The notes beneath the pieces are model-generated. The model did no database searches, was not told the DNA's origin, and saw only the letters and a list, made by a program, of their open reading frames with translations. This document shows positions 1 to 8,653 of a stretch of DNA of 64,000 nucleotides, piece by piece. The translations under genes were made by a program, and so were the position numbers. Positions within the stretch are counted from its first letter, which is position 1. Every line of letters starts with the position of its first letter. Source of the stretch: an uncultured Pseudomonadota bacterium (lineage in GTDB: Bacteria; Myxococcota_A; UBA796; SXON01). The stretch is taken from positions 1 through 64,000 of the forward strand of contig CAIUMM010000020.1 of assembly GCA_903900265.1 (NCBI GenBank). The letters run 5' to 3'.

Positions 1-1071
1 CGCCACAGGCTTCGCTGCAGGAACCGGCGGCGGACCCGAGACCGGGGCAGCGACGACAGGCTCTGCTGCAGGAACCGGCGGCGGACCCGAGACCGGGGCA
101 GCGACGACAGGCTCTGCTGCAGGAACCGGCGGCGGACCCGAGACCGGCGCCACGGGTTCCGCTGTGGGAATCGGAGCTTCGACCACCGGCGCCACGTCCG
201 CGACTTCGAACGACCCTACCAGCACCGCCTCGCCCACCAGTCGTGCGCCCAAAATGCGGTACACCGGCAACGTATCGAAGGTGCCAGCCGCCACCGCACC
301 CACGACCTCAGCCGCGCCCGACGCACCGGGTACATACCGCCCGATCAACGCGCCCGCGTCGAACGGCAGCGTCGCCGCGCTCTCGGCGATGGGCACCAGC
401 GCACCCACCAGCGCCGCCCATCCCGCAGCGGCGCGAGCGGCCTCTTCCGCCCCCAACGCGCGCTCTACGCGCACCAACGCGGCGGGCCTCTCAGACTCCA
501 AAATCTCGGCCAGCTTCCCACCGGACACCTCGTCCACAAACGGGAAAAACAGCTCAGCGACCGCGACCCAAGTCAACAAGGACCGCCCCGCAGGCAGCGC
601 GGCGACCGCAGCGACCGACGCCTCGGGGGCTCCCGGGAACAAAGCATCGAACGCGAGGGCCACGCCGAGGATCTTGTCCGCTGCGTCGGCGCGCTGACGG
701 GCTGCCATCGCGGAGAGCTCGACGGCCCCTCCGCCACTCGTGCGCGCGAACGCAAGGCGCAACGCGGTGCCCAGACCGCTTGCGATCGACAGGAAGTCGT
801 CGCCCTCATCCAGCCCATCCAGCCAGCCAAGCGCACGACGAACCACAGGCCGAGTCGCCCGCTCCGGAGCGGCGTTCGCGGCGTCTGCGGCGAGGTTCAA
901 CGACTTCGCGCCCTCAGACCACTCCGCCCATTGCGGGGGCAACGGCGCGTTCGGGCTCCACGCAAGCACGCCGTTCAGCACCCGCATCACGGGTTCGGTA
1001 GCAGATTGAGCGCCCAGGCGTGTGTGGAGATCGGCGAGCATCGGACCCATGTAGCCCGGGGTCGGATCCAC
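1..1071 (-). CDS. Hypothetical protein with Pro/Val/Ala 17-residue repeats (partial, runs off left edge)
   Basis: An open frame runs on the minus strand from about 1071 through the left edge without a stop. The first 300 or so residues are Ala/Leu/Val/Glu-rich and probably helical (for example a stretch around RALGWLDGLDEGDDFL). They are followed by at least three tandem copies of a 17-residue repeat, PVSGPPPVPAAEPVVAA, which looks like an extended linker. I see no signal peptide or membrane helix and recognise no family. The start is uncertain. GTG at 1071 has GGAGGGG 12 nt upstream, while the in-frame ATGs at 1050 and 1041 have no good ribosome site. The gene diverges from the flavoprotein gene at 1211. 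What lies beyond the repeats is outside the window. Confidence 0.75.
   Translation of the reverse strand, partial: MDPTPGYMGPMLADLHTRLGAQSATEPVMRVLNGVLAWSPNAPLPPQWAEWSEGAKSLNLAADAANAAPERATRPVVRRALGWLDGLDEGDDFLSIASGLGTALRLAFARTSGGGAVELSAMAARQRADAADKILGVALAFDALFPGAPEASVAAVAALPAGRSLLTWVAVAELFFPFVDEVSGGKLAEILESERPAALVRVERALGAEEAARAAAGWAALVGALVPIAESAATLPFDAGALIGRYVPGASGAAEVVGAVAAGTFDTLPVYRILGARLVGEAVLVGSFEVADVAPVVEAPIPTAEPVAPVSGPPPVPAAEPVVAAPVSGPPPVPAAEPVVAAPVSGPPPVPAAKPVA
8..160 (-). repeat. 51-bp tandem repeat, three copies, in frame
   Basis: Three head-to-tail copies of a 51-bp unit at 8-58, 59-109 and 110-160. The first two are nearly identical; the third diverges at the edge that is 5' in the coding sense. 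The unit is exactly 17 codons long, so copy-number change keeps the frame. It encodes PVSGPPPVPAAEPVVAA of the partial minus-strand gene. More copies may lie left of the window. Confidence 0.9.
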
Positions 1072-1210
1072 GGGAAGCGAAGCCCCTCCCGGGCCCCGCC
1101 CGAGGACGCGAATCTACCTCCCACGGCATCGCACCGCGGATTTTGTATCCATCCGGCCTTTCCCCGGACGCCCGGATCGGGCACACTATAGGGCTTGGAG
1201 TCTTGCGCCG

Positions 1211-2629
1211 ATGGCTGTGAACGTGTTCGATGGTCCCGTAGTCGTCGTTGGGGCCGGAGTCGCCGGATTGGTGACGGCCCACCTGCTCGCTGAGGCGGGC
1301 GTAAAAGTCGTCGTCGTCGAGAAATTCTCGAAGGTCGGAGGCCTTGCGCGGTCGTATGTCTACGACGACTTCGTGTTTGACATCGGTCCCCACCGGTTTC
1401 ACACCGAGAACCCCAACATCAAGGCGTACCTGGACCGCGTGCTGAAGGGGGATTCTACGGCGTTCCCCCGCAAGTCCGAGGTGTACTTCGCCGGCAAATA
1501 CTACCGCTGGCCGCTGCACCCCAAGAACCTTGTGCAGCTCCCTTTGCCGCTCGCCGCAAAGAGCGCGGTGGACCTCGCCGTCAACGGCATGAAGACCTAC
1601 GGCAACGGGAACTTCGAAGACTACGTGCTGCGCCAATACGGCCCGACGCTCTACGAGCACTTCTTCAAGGGCTACAGCATCAAGTTCCTCGGGATCCATC
1701 CCAAGGAGACCCACCCGGACTGGGCCAAGGTAGGCATCAACCGCGCGATCATCGACGACAAGCTGCAGATGCAGAACCTCGCGCAGCTCGCCAAGTCCAC
1801 GCTGCTCCAGTACAACAAGGCCGAGATCGACTTCATCTACCCGAAGGGCGGGCTGCACGTGACGTGGCAGCGCGTCAGCGAGATGCTCCTCGCGCAGGGC
1901 GGACGCATCATCACCGGCGTCGGCGCCAAGCTGATCCCCGGAAACGGTAGGATCGCCGCCGTCGAGTTCGGCGACGAGCGCATCGAGCCTTCGGCGGTGA
2001 TCTGGACCGCGCCGATCACGCTCGCCTGCGAGCAGCTTGGACTCGAAGCTCCGAACCTGCCTTACTTGTCGACGCTGCTGTACAACGTGCTGGTGCGGCG
2101 CGACGTGCCGCGCGAGTACCAGTGGTGCTACTACGGTGCCGACGACCTCGTGTTCTCCCGAGTCTCGATCCCGCGCTACTTCAGCGACGACACGGTCCCC
2201 CGCGGCGCCACCGGGCTCTGCGTCGAGGTCACCTGCCGCGAAGGCGACGAGCGCTGGATGCACGGAGAGCGCCTGACGTCCTCGGTGGTCGACGACCTCA
2301 TCAAGGTCGGCATGGTGCGGTCGCGCAAAGACGTCGAGAACGTGTACCTCGAGCGGGTGCCGCACAGCTACCCAATCTACCACACGTCCTACCCGCAGAA
2401 CCTCGAGCGGGCTCGAAAAGGCATCGCCAAATACGAGAACTTGCAGCTCGCAGGGCGCACCGGCATGTTCTGGTACAACAACATGGATCACTCCATGGAG
2501 AACGCGATGCAGCTCGCGCGCAAGCTGCTGAGGGACTCGGGCCGCCCGGACACCGAGGAGTCGGTGCTGGCGGCCGGCGCCAACGTCGCGGGATCCGCAG
2601 CGCCCCCCAACCGACGTCAGGCCGGCTGA
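1211..2629 (+). CDS. UDP-galactopyranose mutase / protoporphyrinogen-oxidase-like FAD-dependent oxidoreductase
   Basis: This 472-residue flavoprotein opens with a dinucleotide-binding fold: VVVGAGVAGLVTAHLLAEAG at residues 7-26, then the acidic strand end VVVVEK and GGLARS. The following DIGPHRFHTENPNI segment is typical of UDP-galactopyranose mutase-like and related amine-oxidase-fold enzymes. A C-terminal LAGRTGMFWYNNMDHSMENA resembles the FAD-contacting tail of these families. It is probably cytoplasmic, and a role in sugar-nucleotide or surface glycan metabolism is inferred rather than proven. GGAG lies 10 nt before the ATG. The next gene starts on the base after its stop codon. The exact substrate cannot be read from the sequence. 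Confidence 0.8.
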   Translation: MAVNVFDGPVVVVGAGVAGLVTAHLLAEAGVKVVVVEKFSKVGGLARSYVYDDFVFDIGPHRFHTENPNIKAYLDRVLKGDSTAFPRKSEVYFAGKYYRWPLHPKNLVQLPLPLAAKSAVDLAVNGMKTYGNGNFEDYVLRQYGPTLYEHFFKGYSIKFLGIHPKETHPDWAKVGINRAIIDDKLQMQNLAQLAKSTLLQYNKAEIDFIYPKGGLHVTWQRVSEMLLAQGGRIITGVGAKLIPGNGRIAAVEFGDERIEPSAVIWTAPITLACEQLGLEAPNLPYLSTLLYNVLVRRDVPREYQWCYYGADDLVFSRVSIPRYFSDDTVPRGATGLCVEVTCREGDERWMHGERLTSSVVDDLIKVGMVRSRKDVENVYLERVPHSYPIYHTSYPQNLERARKGIAKYENLQLAGRTGMFWYNNMDHSMENAMQLARKLLRDSGRPDTEESVLAAGANVAGSAAPPNRRQAG

Positions 2630-3652
2630 GTGGGGCTGATCGCCCTCTTTGGATGGTCGCTCGCCCACGCGAACGGCCTCCAGGAAGGCGCGGTCGTCGC
2701 TCCTACCGCGCTCGTCCCACAGGCTACGCCCGCGGAGAGCACCGACGGTCTGGATGGCGTGCTCGCGCTCGCGGAGGAGATGCGGCGGACCGGAGCACCG
2801 GGCAACTGCAGGCAGCTGCTGCTGACCATCGACGGCGACGTAGGGGACGACCATCGCTCGGACTACTTGTTCCTGCGCGGCTTCTGCGCCGAGCTGGCCT
2901 GGGACAACGAGGCGGCGCGCGACGACTACCGCGAGGTCATCGCCCGCAACACCAGCAAGGTAGACGCGGCGCGATCGCGGCTCGCGCTGGTGCTGGAGGA
3001 CCTGGGGGACGGCCACGGCGCCTTGCAGCAGATGGTGATCCTGCACCGCAACGAAGGCTGGGACCTCGATGACCAGATCACCGTCAACCTCGAAAAAGCG
3101 CTCGCTGAAGTAGCGGCGGGCCGAAGGCGCCGCGGCGCACGTCACGTCGAAGCGGCGTTAGTCGTGGCCGAGAGCTGGAAGAAGGGCTCGTGGCTCTCGG
3201 CGAAGGCGCGCTACGTGCTGCTGGACGAAGACCTCCGCCGCGCCGAAAAGCACGTCGTCCGCGGTTCAGAGCGCCATCAAGCCGCTGCGGTCACCCGGCG
3301 CGTACACGCGTTCACCGCCGCCGAAACCGCGATGGTGCCCCTCGTCGCCCACGAAGAGCCCGAATGGATCCTCCACGGGCTGTACCGCCTCGGCGGCGCC
3401 TACCTCGCGTTCGGGGAGGAGCTCGTCGTCGCCCGGCCACCCGCGCGGCTCACCGCAGACCAGGAGCGGATCTACCGGGACCAGGTCGCTGCACAACAGC
3501 AGCAGCTCCGTACCCGCGCAGCGCATGTGTACGACCAAGGCGTACAGTTGGCGCTGCGCTTGCAGTTCGAGAGCCCGCTCGTCGCGCGCCTACAGCTGGA
3601 GCGCGACCGACTGGGGATCACTCAGTCCGGATCGCAGACGCCGTCGCAGTAG
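2630..3652 (+). CDS. Exported TPR-like protein
   Basis: GTG follows directly on the stop of the flavoprotein gene, so the two are almost certainly co-transcribed and translationally coupled. The N-terminus MGLIALFGWSLAHANG looks like a short signal peptide cleaved after AHA. The remaining 325 or so residues are helical with TPR-like spacing (DYLFLRGFCAELAWDNEAARDDYREV, then SRLALVLEDLGDGHGALQQM). No catalytic motif is visible. A scaffold or periplasmic assembly role is only a guess. The last 31 bp overlap the 3' end of the convergent lipoprotein gene on the other strand. Confidence 0.7.
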   Translation: MGLIALFGWSLAHANGLQEGAVVAPTALVPQATPAESTDGLDGVLALAEEMRRTGAPGNCRQLLLTIDGDVGDDHRSDYLFLRGFCAELAWDNEAARDDYREVIARNTSKVDAARSRLALVLEDLGDGHGALQQMVILHRNEGWDLDDQITVNLEKALAEVAAGRRRRGARHVEAALVVAESWKKGSWLSAKARYVLLDEDLRRAEKHVVRGSERHQAAAVTRRVHAFTAAETAMVPLVAHEEPEWILHGLYRLGGAYLAFGEELVVARPPARLTADQERIYRDQVAAQQQQLRTRAAHVYDQGVQLALRLQFESPLVARLQLERDRLGITQSGSQTPSQ

Positions 3653-5586
3653 TTCACGACCTCGCCGGTGCTCAGGAAGTGGATCATCTGGTCCTGCGCC
3701 GACAAGGTGCGGCGGGTCGACTCGTGCGTGTCGTAGGTGGAGTCCGGCGGCACATTGGTGTAGGGGACGTCGGGCGTGTTGTGGAAGTACTCGGCGATGG
3801 CCGAGCCGACATAGCCGGAGTCCTCGACGGGGACGCCGTAGATGTCCCGATAGGGCGTGTCCGTCACCTGCGCCGCGCCGTAGGCCCGCGCCATGTTTTG
3901 GGCGCCCAAGGTCGTGACCTGCGCATCGCCGACCGCGTCCTGGATCAGCACCTGATGCGCGACGCCGTCGAGCGGATCAGCGTTGACGAAGTTGGCGTAG
4001 CCAGCGCCGTCGCCCGAATCCCAAAGGTTCTGCATCCACGCCATGAAGAACGAGATGTCGCGCTGATCGTAGTACACCGCCTGCACCAGACCGAAGAACG
4101 GCGTGAAGTCCGCCGAACGCGACAGCAACAAGCTGTACGGCGTGCCGGGAACGCCGAGCACCCCGCGCGGGATGTCGGGGTTCAACGCCATGTAGGCCCC
4201 ACCAAGGATGCCTCCCTGCGAGTTGCCGTAGTACCAAACCTGAGTGGGATCGAGGATCCCCGTCGGAGCAGCGTCGCCCGCAGCGAAGGCCATCGCCGGG
4301 TCGGAGACCATGCCCCCGCGCATCATGCGCTCCGCAGCGACGAACTCGACAAACCCCTGATGCGTGCGCTCGGGGATCATCGCGAAGTCGCCGATGTCCT
4401 GCACGATCATCAGCTGAATCGCGGCGGCGTCATCGTGCTTCATGCCGGTCCAGTTGACCGCGAAGATGACGAAGCCGTAGCGGTTCGCCATCTCGCCAAG
4501 GTAGCTCGAATAAACCTCGTCTTGATCGCCGAGCAGCCCGTGACCGTACTGCATCATCGGCAACGGCCGCGGATCATCGTGCGCGGTGCGCGGGACCAGG
4601 ATGGTGAACGGAACCTCGATGTCGCCGTTGTAGTACGGCAGCCCGTTCTCGTCCCGGGTCAGGAACGTGCCCGCGGCGTCTTCGTTGGTGTAGAGCGGCG
4701 CGGTGAACGTGCCTTGCACCACGCGGAAGATGTCGGCGTTGTACCCGGTACCGTCCGCACCGTCGTCGATGCTCGTGATGGTGTAGGCCGGCCCGCTCTC
4801 GCCCATGCGGGCGAGGGCGTCGTCTCGCACCATCGTCGCGCGCCCGGTGATGCCTTCTTTGCTGCCAACGACGAAGTCCCACGCGAGCTGCGTCTCGCCG
4901 CGGCTCCACCCGTCTTGCTCGAGGGTGCCGAAAATCGCCTCGTAGTCATCCCGGCGCCCTTCGATGTCCCAGTTGTCGGTGGGAGTCCCGTCGCGCATCG
5001 CCGCGTAGCCGGTGCTGGCCGGGATCAACGCGCCGCTGTTGTCCTTGATGTTCCGGATTCCGACGACGTAGCGCTTGCCGTTGGTGAGCGGCGTGGCCAT
5101 GCGGATCATCAAGAACTCGTTTCCGGCCACGTACTCGCCCGACACATCGAGCTCGGCCCAGATCGGCTGACGAACGCCGGTCTCGGCGTCGATCAGCACG
5201 ATCGACGAGCCATCCGCCACGCTGGCGGCCATGTCGTCCTGACCGGGGACGCCGTCGAGCACCATGTTTGGAAACTGCGCGAGCAGCGGCCCCATCGGGG
5301 AAAACCCATCCAGCTCGTTCAGGTACTTCGGCGAAGGCTGCAGCCCCTGATGCGTGGTCGGAAGCGTGGTCTCGCCGAGGTGCACACGGTAGCCCGTGGG
5401 GCTGGATGCGTCCTCGCGGGTGTAGAACATGCTCGGATACGGGAGCGCGCAGTAGTCGTAGGAAAGCGGATCGCAGTCCGAGAACTCCCGTGCCACAACG
5501 CCGCTGTCCTCGACCTTGGACGCGGTGCACGCCGCGAGCGCCGAAAACACCACCAAAGACGGGAACAGCACAGGGAAAACGCGCAT
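3622..5586 (-). CDS. Alpha/beta-hydrolase-like lipoprotein
   Basis: A 654-residue protein. It begins with a lipoprotein signal (MRVFPVLFPSLVVFSALAAC, lipobox SALAAC, modified Cys at residue 20) and an acidic spacer. Around residues 449-460 it carries YYGNSQGGILGG, a nucleophile elbow of the GxSxGG type. A YGHGLLGDQDE segment upstream could form the oxyanion region. This supports an extracytoplasmic serine hydrolase of the large lipoprotein kind common in Myxococcota. Substrate unknown; esterase or lipase activity is possible. GGAG sits about 8 nt before the ATG. The gene is convergent with the TPR gene and lies 27 bp downstream of miaB on the same strand. Confidence 0.75.
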   Translation of the reverse strand: MRVFPVLFPSLVVFSALAACTASKVEDSGVVAREFSDCDPLSYDYCALPYPSMFYTREDASSPTGYRVHLGETTLPTTHQGLQPSPKYLNELDGFSPMGPLLAQFPNMVLDGVPGQDDMAASVADGSSIVLIDAETGVRQPIWAELDVSGEYVAGNEFLMIRMATPLTNGKRYVVGIRNIKDNSGALIPASTGYAAMRDGTPTDNWDIEGRRDDYEAIFGTLEQDGWSRGETQLAWDFVVGSKEGITGRATMVRDDALARMGESGPAYTITSIDDGADGTGYNADIFRVVQGTFTAPLYTNEDAAGTFLTRDENGLPYYNGDIEVPFTILVPRTAHDDPRPLPMMQYGHGLLGDQDEVYSSYLGEMANRYGFVIFAVNWTGMKHDDAAAIQLMIVQDIGDFAMIPERTHQGFVEFVAAERMMRGGMVSDPAMAFAAGDAAPTGILDPTQVWYYGNSQGGILGGAYMALNPDIPRGVLGVPGTPYSLLLSRSADFTPFFGLVQAVYYDQRDISFFMAWMQNLWDSGDGAGYANFVNADPLDGVAHQVLIQDAVGDAQVTTLGAQNMARAYGAAQVTDTPYRDIYGVPVEDSGYVGSAIAEYFHNTPDVPYTNVPPDSTYDTHESTRRTLSAQDQMIHFLSTGEVVNYCDGVCDPD

Positions 5587-5613
5587 CGCACACTCCGACT
5601 GGAGCGGTGCCTA

Positions 5614-6963
5614 TCAAGAAACCCCCATCCCGCTACGTGCGGGATCCGGATCGAGCAATTCGCCGCGCAGCGTGTTCGCCCACGCCGTCCCAATGCGCAC
5701 ATCCACCCACGCGCCGCGCACCGTAGACGCGCCCGCCGGGAAGTTCACCGTCTTGAAGCCCGACGTGCGGCCACAGACCACGCCTTCATCATGCGCGGAG
5801 GGTCCGTCCACCAGCACCCGCACCTGCGAGCCGACGAGCTTGCGGTGCTCCTCGATCTGGATCTCCCGCTGCCGCGCCTGAAAAGCCATCAACCGCTGCT
5901 TGCTGACCGCGTCCGGAACCGCGTCGTCCATCAAGCGCAGCGCCGGAGTGCCCGGGCGGGGCGAGAAGATAAAGCTGAATGAACCTTGAAAGCGAGCCGC
6001 CTCCAACAGCGCCATGGTGTCGGCAAAGTCCTCGTCGGTCTCGCCGGGAAACCCAACGATCACGTCGGTCGTGAGCACGAGGGAGGGACGCGCGGCGCGC
6101 AAGCGGGCGACCACGTCGAGGTAGGTGTCGCGCGTATAAAAGCGCTTCATGCGCCGCAACACGCGATCCGAGCCGGATTGCACCGGCAAGTGCAGGTGGT
6201 CGGCGAGCTTGGGGAGATCGCGGTAGCAGGCGATGACGTCATCGCCCATGTCGCGCGGGTGCGAGGTCGTGTAGCGCAGGATCTCTAAGCCAGGCACGGC
6301 ATGCACACGGCGGAGCAGCTCCGCGAAGGTCGGGTGTCCAGGCACCTTCAACCCGTAGGAATTCACGTTCTGCCCGATGAGCGTGATCTCGGTCACGCCG
6401 CGCTCCACCAGACGACGGACCTCGTCCACCACCTCGTCCGCGGGGCGGCTGATCTCTACGCCGCGCGTCGCGGGCACGATGCAGAAGGTGCACTTGTTGT
6501 CGCAACCCTTCTGAATGGTCACGAAGCCCGCTACGCCGTCGCTCGCCGGGTCGACGTCGGTAGGAAACGGGTAGGTGTCTTCGCCGAAAAAGTCGACGTC
6601 GAGCACGCGGCGCACCTTGGTCTCCTCCACCATCTCGCGGATGCGATGCACCGCGTCGGGCCCAAAAACCAGATCCACCTTGGGGTACTTCTTGTACAGC
6701 TCGGCCCCCGCCATCTGCGCGACGCAGCCGGCGATCGCCACCGTCACCGGGCGGACCTTCTTCTGCGGGAGCACCGTCCCCAAGAAACTATGGAGCTTCT
6801 GCTCCGGCTTCTCCCGAATCGAGCAGGTGTTGATGATCACCAGATCGGCGTCCTCAGGCTCGGCGGCGGCGACAAAGCCATCGGCCGCAAGCTGCGCGCG
6901 CATCTTGCCGCTGTCATAGTCGTTCATCTGACAGCCAAAGGTCTTGATGTAGACAGAGGGCAT
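5614..6963 (-). CDS. miaB: tRNA-2-methylthio-N6-dimethylallyladenosine synthase MiaB
   Basis: MiaB is a radical-SAM methylthiotransferase that converts i6A37 to ms2i6A37 in tRNAs reading UNN codons. The protein is 449 residues, the usual length. The N-terminal UPF0004 domain has its three cluster cysteines at C11 (TFGCQMN), C47 (INTCSIRE) and C80 (IAGCVAQ). The radical-SAM motif CxxxCxxC is at C154, C158 and C161 (GCDNKCTFCIVPATRG). The C-terminal TRAM region (VGSQVRVLVDGPSAHDEGVVCGRTSGFKTVNF) is present. The family assignment to MiaB over MtaB or RimO rests on the overall motif wording (FGCQMN, TCSIREK). It is transcribed toward the hydrolase lipoprotein gene. Confidence 0.96.
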   Translation of the reverse strand: MPSVYIKTFGCQMNDYDSGKMRAQLAADGFVAAAEPEDADLVIINTCSIREKPEQKLHSFLGTVLPQKKVRPVTVAIAGCVAQMAGAELYKKYPKVDLVFGPDAVHRIREMVEETKVRRVLDVDFFGEDTYPFPTDVDPASDGVAGFVTIQKGCDNKCTFCIVPATRGVEISRPADEVVDEVRRLVERGVTEITLIGQNVNSYGLKVPGHPTFAELLRRVHAVPGLEILRYTTSHPRDMGDDVIACYRDLPKLADHLHLPVQSGSDRVLRRMKRFYTRDTYLDVVARLRAARPSLVLTTDVIVGFPGETDEDFADTMALLEAARFQGSFSFIFSPRPGTPALRLMDDAVPDAVSKQRLMAFQARQREIQIEEHRKLVGSQVRVLVDGPSAHDEGVVCGRTSGFKTVNFPAGASTVRGAWVDVRIGTAWANTLRGELLDPDPARSGMGVS

Positions 6964-7045
6964 CGGGTTCCCGGAGAGACCGCGGGATAACGCCTCCGTG
7001 CCTAGGTCGGTACGCCGCGCAGGTCAGGAATGCGGTTCAATCCGC

Positions 7046-7075
7046 TTGCAATCCTCCCCCGGATGGTGCTATCCC
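7046..7075 (+). promoter_or_regulatory. Candidate sigma70-type promoter
   Basis: TTGCAA at 7046-7051 and TATCCC at 7070-7075 are separated by 18 bp and lie 20 bp before the lipoprotein ATG at 7096. The -35 is good and the -10 is mediocre. It sits in the 132-bp divergent gap between miaB and the lipoprotein cluster. Position and spacing are the only support. Confidence 0.35.
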
Positions 7076-7095
7076 GGGTTGCAGGAGCACTCCTC

Positions 7096-7734
7096 ATGCG
7101 TATTCTTGCCCCCTCCGCTTCGTTGCTGTTCATCCTCGCTGGATGCACCGGCGAAGGTCCGACCTACAGCGGAACGTCGATGACCGACTTCTTCCCCTTC
7201 GATGGCGGACGGGACGCCGAGTACGTCAACGATGACACCACCGTCGCGTGGCATCTGCTCACCCACATGGTGCCGGAGACGGTCGTCGTCGACAACCGCG
7301 AGACGGCCACCTGGGAGTACCGGATGGATGACGGCACGCTGCTCTACGCGGTGAAGTGGTCGGTGCGCTCCAACCAACCGGTACAGATCGAAGCCTGGGC
7401 CGATGGCACGGGCGAGTTTGTGACCTTCGATCCCCCGATCGTCGTAGCCAACGCGTTCATGCTTTCGAACGACTCGGTGACCACCGAGACCGGCGGGATG
7501 ACCTTCACCAGCACCTACATCGGCCCCGAAGACTGCACGGTGGTCTGGGGCGGGCTGGACTGGGAAGACTGCGCGCACATCCGCATCGACGACGGCGACG
7601 GTGACGACATGGCGGGGCCCAAATTCGCAGGCGACTACTGGCTGGTCACCCGATACGGACAGGCTTGGGCGACGACCACCGGCTACGCGCAGCCCTGGAA
7701 GCTCGCCGACTACGATTGGGACACTGGCCCATAG
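7096..7734 (+). CDS. Hypothetical lipoprotein
   Basis: A 212-residue lipoprotein. The ATG at 7096 is chosen because AGGAG lies 8 nt upstream and it starts directly with the signal MRILAPSASLLFILAGC (lipobox LAGC, Cys at residue 17). An earlier in-frame ATG at 7030 would add an unlikely extension before the signal. The mature part is rich in Asp, Trp and aromatic residues and probably forms beta structure. No domain is recognised. Its stop overlaps the GTG of the next gene by one base, and together with the following genes it forms a small lipoprotein operon. Confidence 0.75.
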   Translation: MRILAPSASLLFILAGCTGEGPTYSGTSMTDFFPFDGGRDAEYVNDDTTVAWHLLTHMVPETVVVDNRETATWEYRMDDGTLLYAVKWSVRSNQPVQIEAWADGTGEFVTFDPPIVVANAFMLSNDSVTTETGGMTFTSTYIGPEDCTVVWGGLDWEDCAHIRIDDGDGDDMAGPKFAGDYWLVTRYGQAWATTTGYAQPWKLADYDWDTGP

Positions 7735-8156
7735 TGCGCGTTGCACGCTGGGCGTTGTGGGCAGCCGGCTCGATGACCGGCGCGACGGGCTGTGGAGCGG
7801 TGGATTACCGCCCCATCGACCTGCAGCTGGACATCGTCGGAAGCCTGCCCGACGCGACCGAGACGCTTCACCTGTGTGTCGCCGAGGTCGGGGAGCTCAG
7901 CGCCGGCGCCGGCAACGGGCGTGTGGTTTTTGCGGGCTTGCCGGCGGATACAGCGACGACCATCACCGTCGACTTCCTCGACGAAGCCGGCACGATCATC
8001 GGCGGCGCAGGCCCGGCGGAGTTTGAACCGACGACAACGTGGATGGAGCTACCGCAGGACCAACGAGACGTCGGCTGTACGGCCCAAGGTAGCGCGGTCT
8101 CGGAAGACGCAGCGGACTGGGTCTTAGGCGTGCGCTTCAGCGAGGAGCCGTGGTAA
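7734..8156 (+). CDS. Small putative lipoprotein
   Basis: A 140-residue protein read from GTG at 7734, which shares one base with the preceding TAG. This start gives a short hydrophobic N-terminus (VRVARWALWAAGSMTGATGC) ending in a plausible though imperfect lipobox (GATGC). The mature region (VDYRPIDLQLDIVGSLPDA and on) reads as a beta-sandwich-like extracellular domain. No family recognised. Downstream it overlaps the next ORF by a few bases. Confidence 0.6.
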   Translation: MRVARWALWAAGSMTGATGCGAVDYRPIDLQLDIVGSLPDATETLHLCVAEVGELSAGAGNGRVVFAGLPADTATTITVDFLDEAGTIIGGAGPAEFEPTTTWMELPQDQRDVGCTAQGSAVSEDAADWVLGVRFSEEPW

Positions 8157-8584
8157 GCCTAATGCTCCGCCTCCTCCCAGCCGCAGCATGCACGCTCATC
8201 GCGTGCGCGCAGGTGCCGGACACCGGCGACGGACCGGCGTTCACCGTCGTCGGATCGTCGCCCGAGGACGGCGCAGACGATGTCATCGAGGCGGTGATCC
8301 CCGAGGTTCGGTTCTCCGCTGCGGCCAACGAAGAGACCTGCAACACCGACACGGTGCGCCTCGACGCGATCGACGCCGAGGGGCAGGTGCTCGCGCCCAT
8401 GGAGACGACGCTGACCTTCAGCTCGGGGGGCGAGAAGATCCAGATCGCCCACGCGATGGGACTCCATCATGGCTTCACCTACGGAATTACGGTGTCGAGC
8501 GGCGCGACCGCCACCGACGAAGGGTGCACCTCCGTCGAAGGCGACGCCGTGACGCCCTTCTTTTCAAGGTTCACGGTTCCCTGA
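8150..8584 (+). CDS. Lipoprotein with bacterial Ig-like (Big_5-type) domain
   Basis: A 144-residue protein with a lipoprotein signal ending LIAC (start GTG 8150, or ATG 8162 giving MLRLLPAAACTLIAC). The segment FTVVGSSPEDGADDVIEAVIPEVRFSAA has the pattern of Big_5 domains (short N-terminal strand, S-P-x-D-G, then I-P-x-V-x-F-S). The rest continues as beta-strands. Such domains are surface-exposed adhesive or spacer modules. A GAGGAG motif at 8142-8147 suits either start poorly (2 or 14 nt), so the start is open. The gene overlaps the preceding one. Confidence 0.6.
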   Translation: MVSLMLRLLPAAACTLIACAQVPDTGDGPAFTVVGSSPEDGADDVIEAVIPEVRFSAAANEETCNTDTVRLDAIDAEGQVLAPMETTLTFSSGGEKIQIAHAMGLHHGFTYGITVSSGATATDEGCTSVEGDAVTPFFSRFTVP

Positions 8585-8653
8585 TCCCTACGCCTGGTGC
8601 ATCCATCGGGCTACCGTGCTGATCCTCCTCCACGCCTCCGCAACGAGCTCTCG

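Noticed and set aside
914-3145. 743-residue open frame on the minus strand
   Set aside because: Antisense to the flavoprotein and TPR genes, with His/Val/Arg/Asp-rich random composition and no motif. It is an artefact of high GC3 in the real genes.
3190-5982. 930-residue open frame on the plus strand
   Set aside because: Lies opposite the hydrolase lipoprotein and overlaps the TPR gene; no domain and a low-complexity Arg/His composition.
7033-7044. GGTTCAATCC resembling a tRNA T-loop
   Set aside because: No matching acceptor stem, anticodon arm or T stem could be drawn around it.
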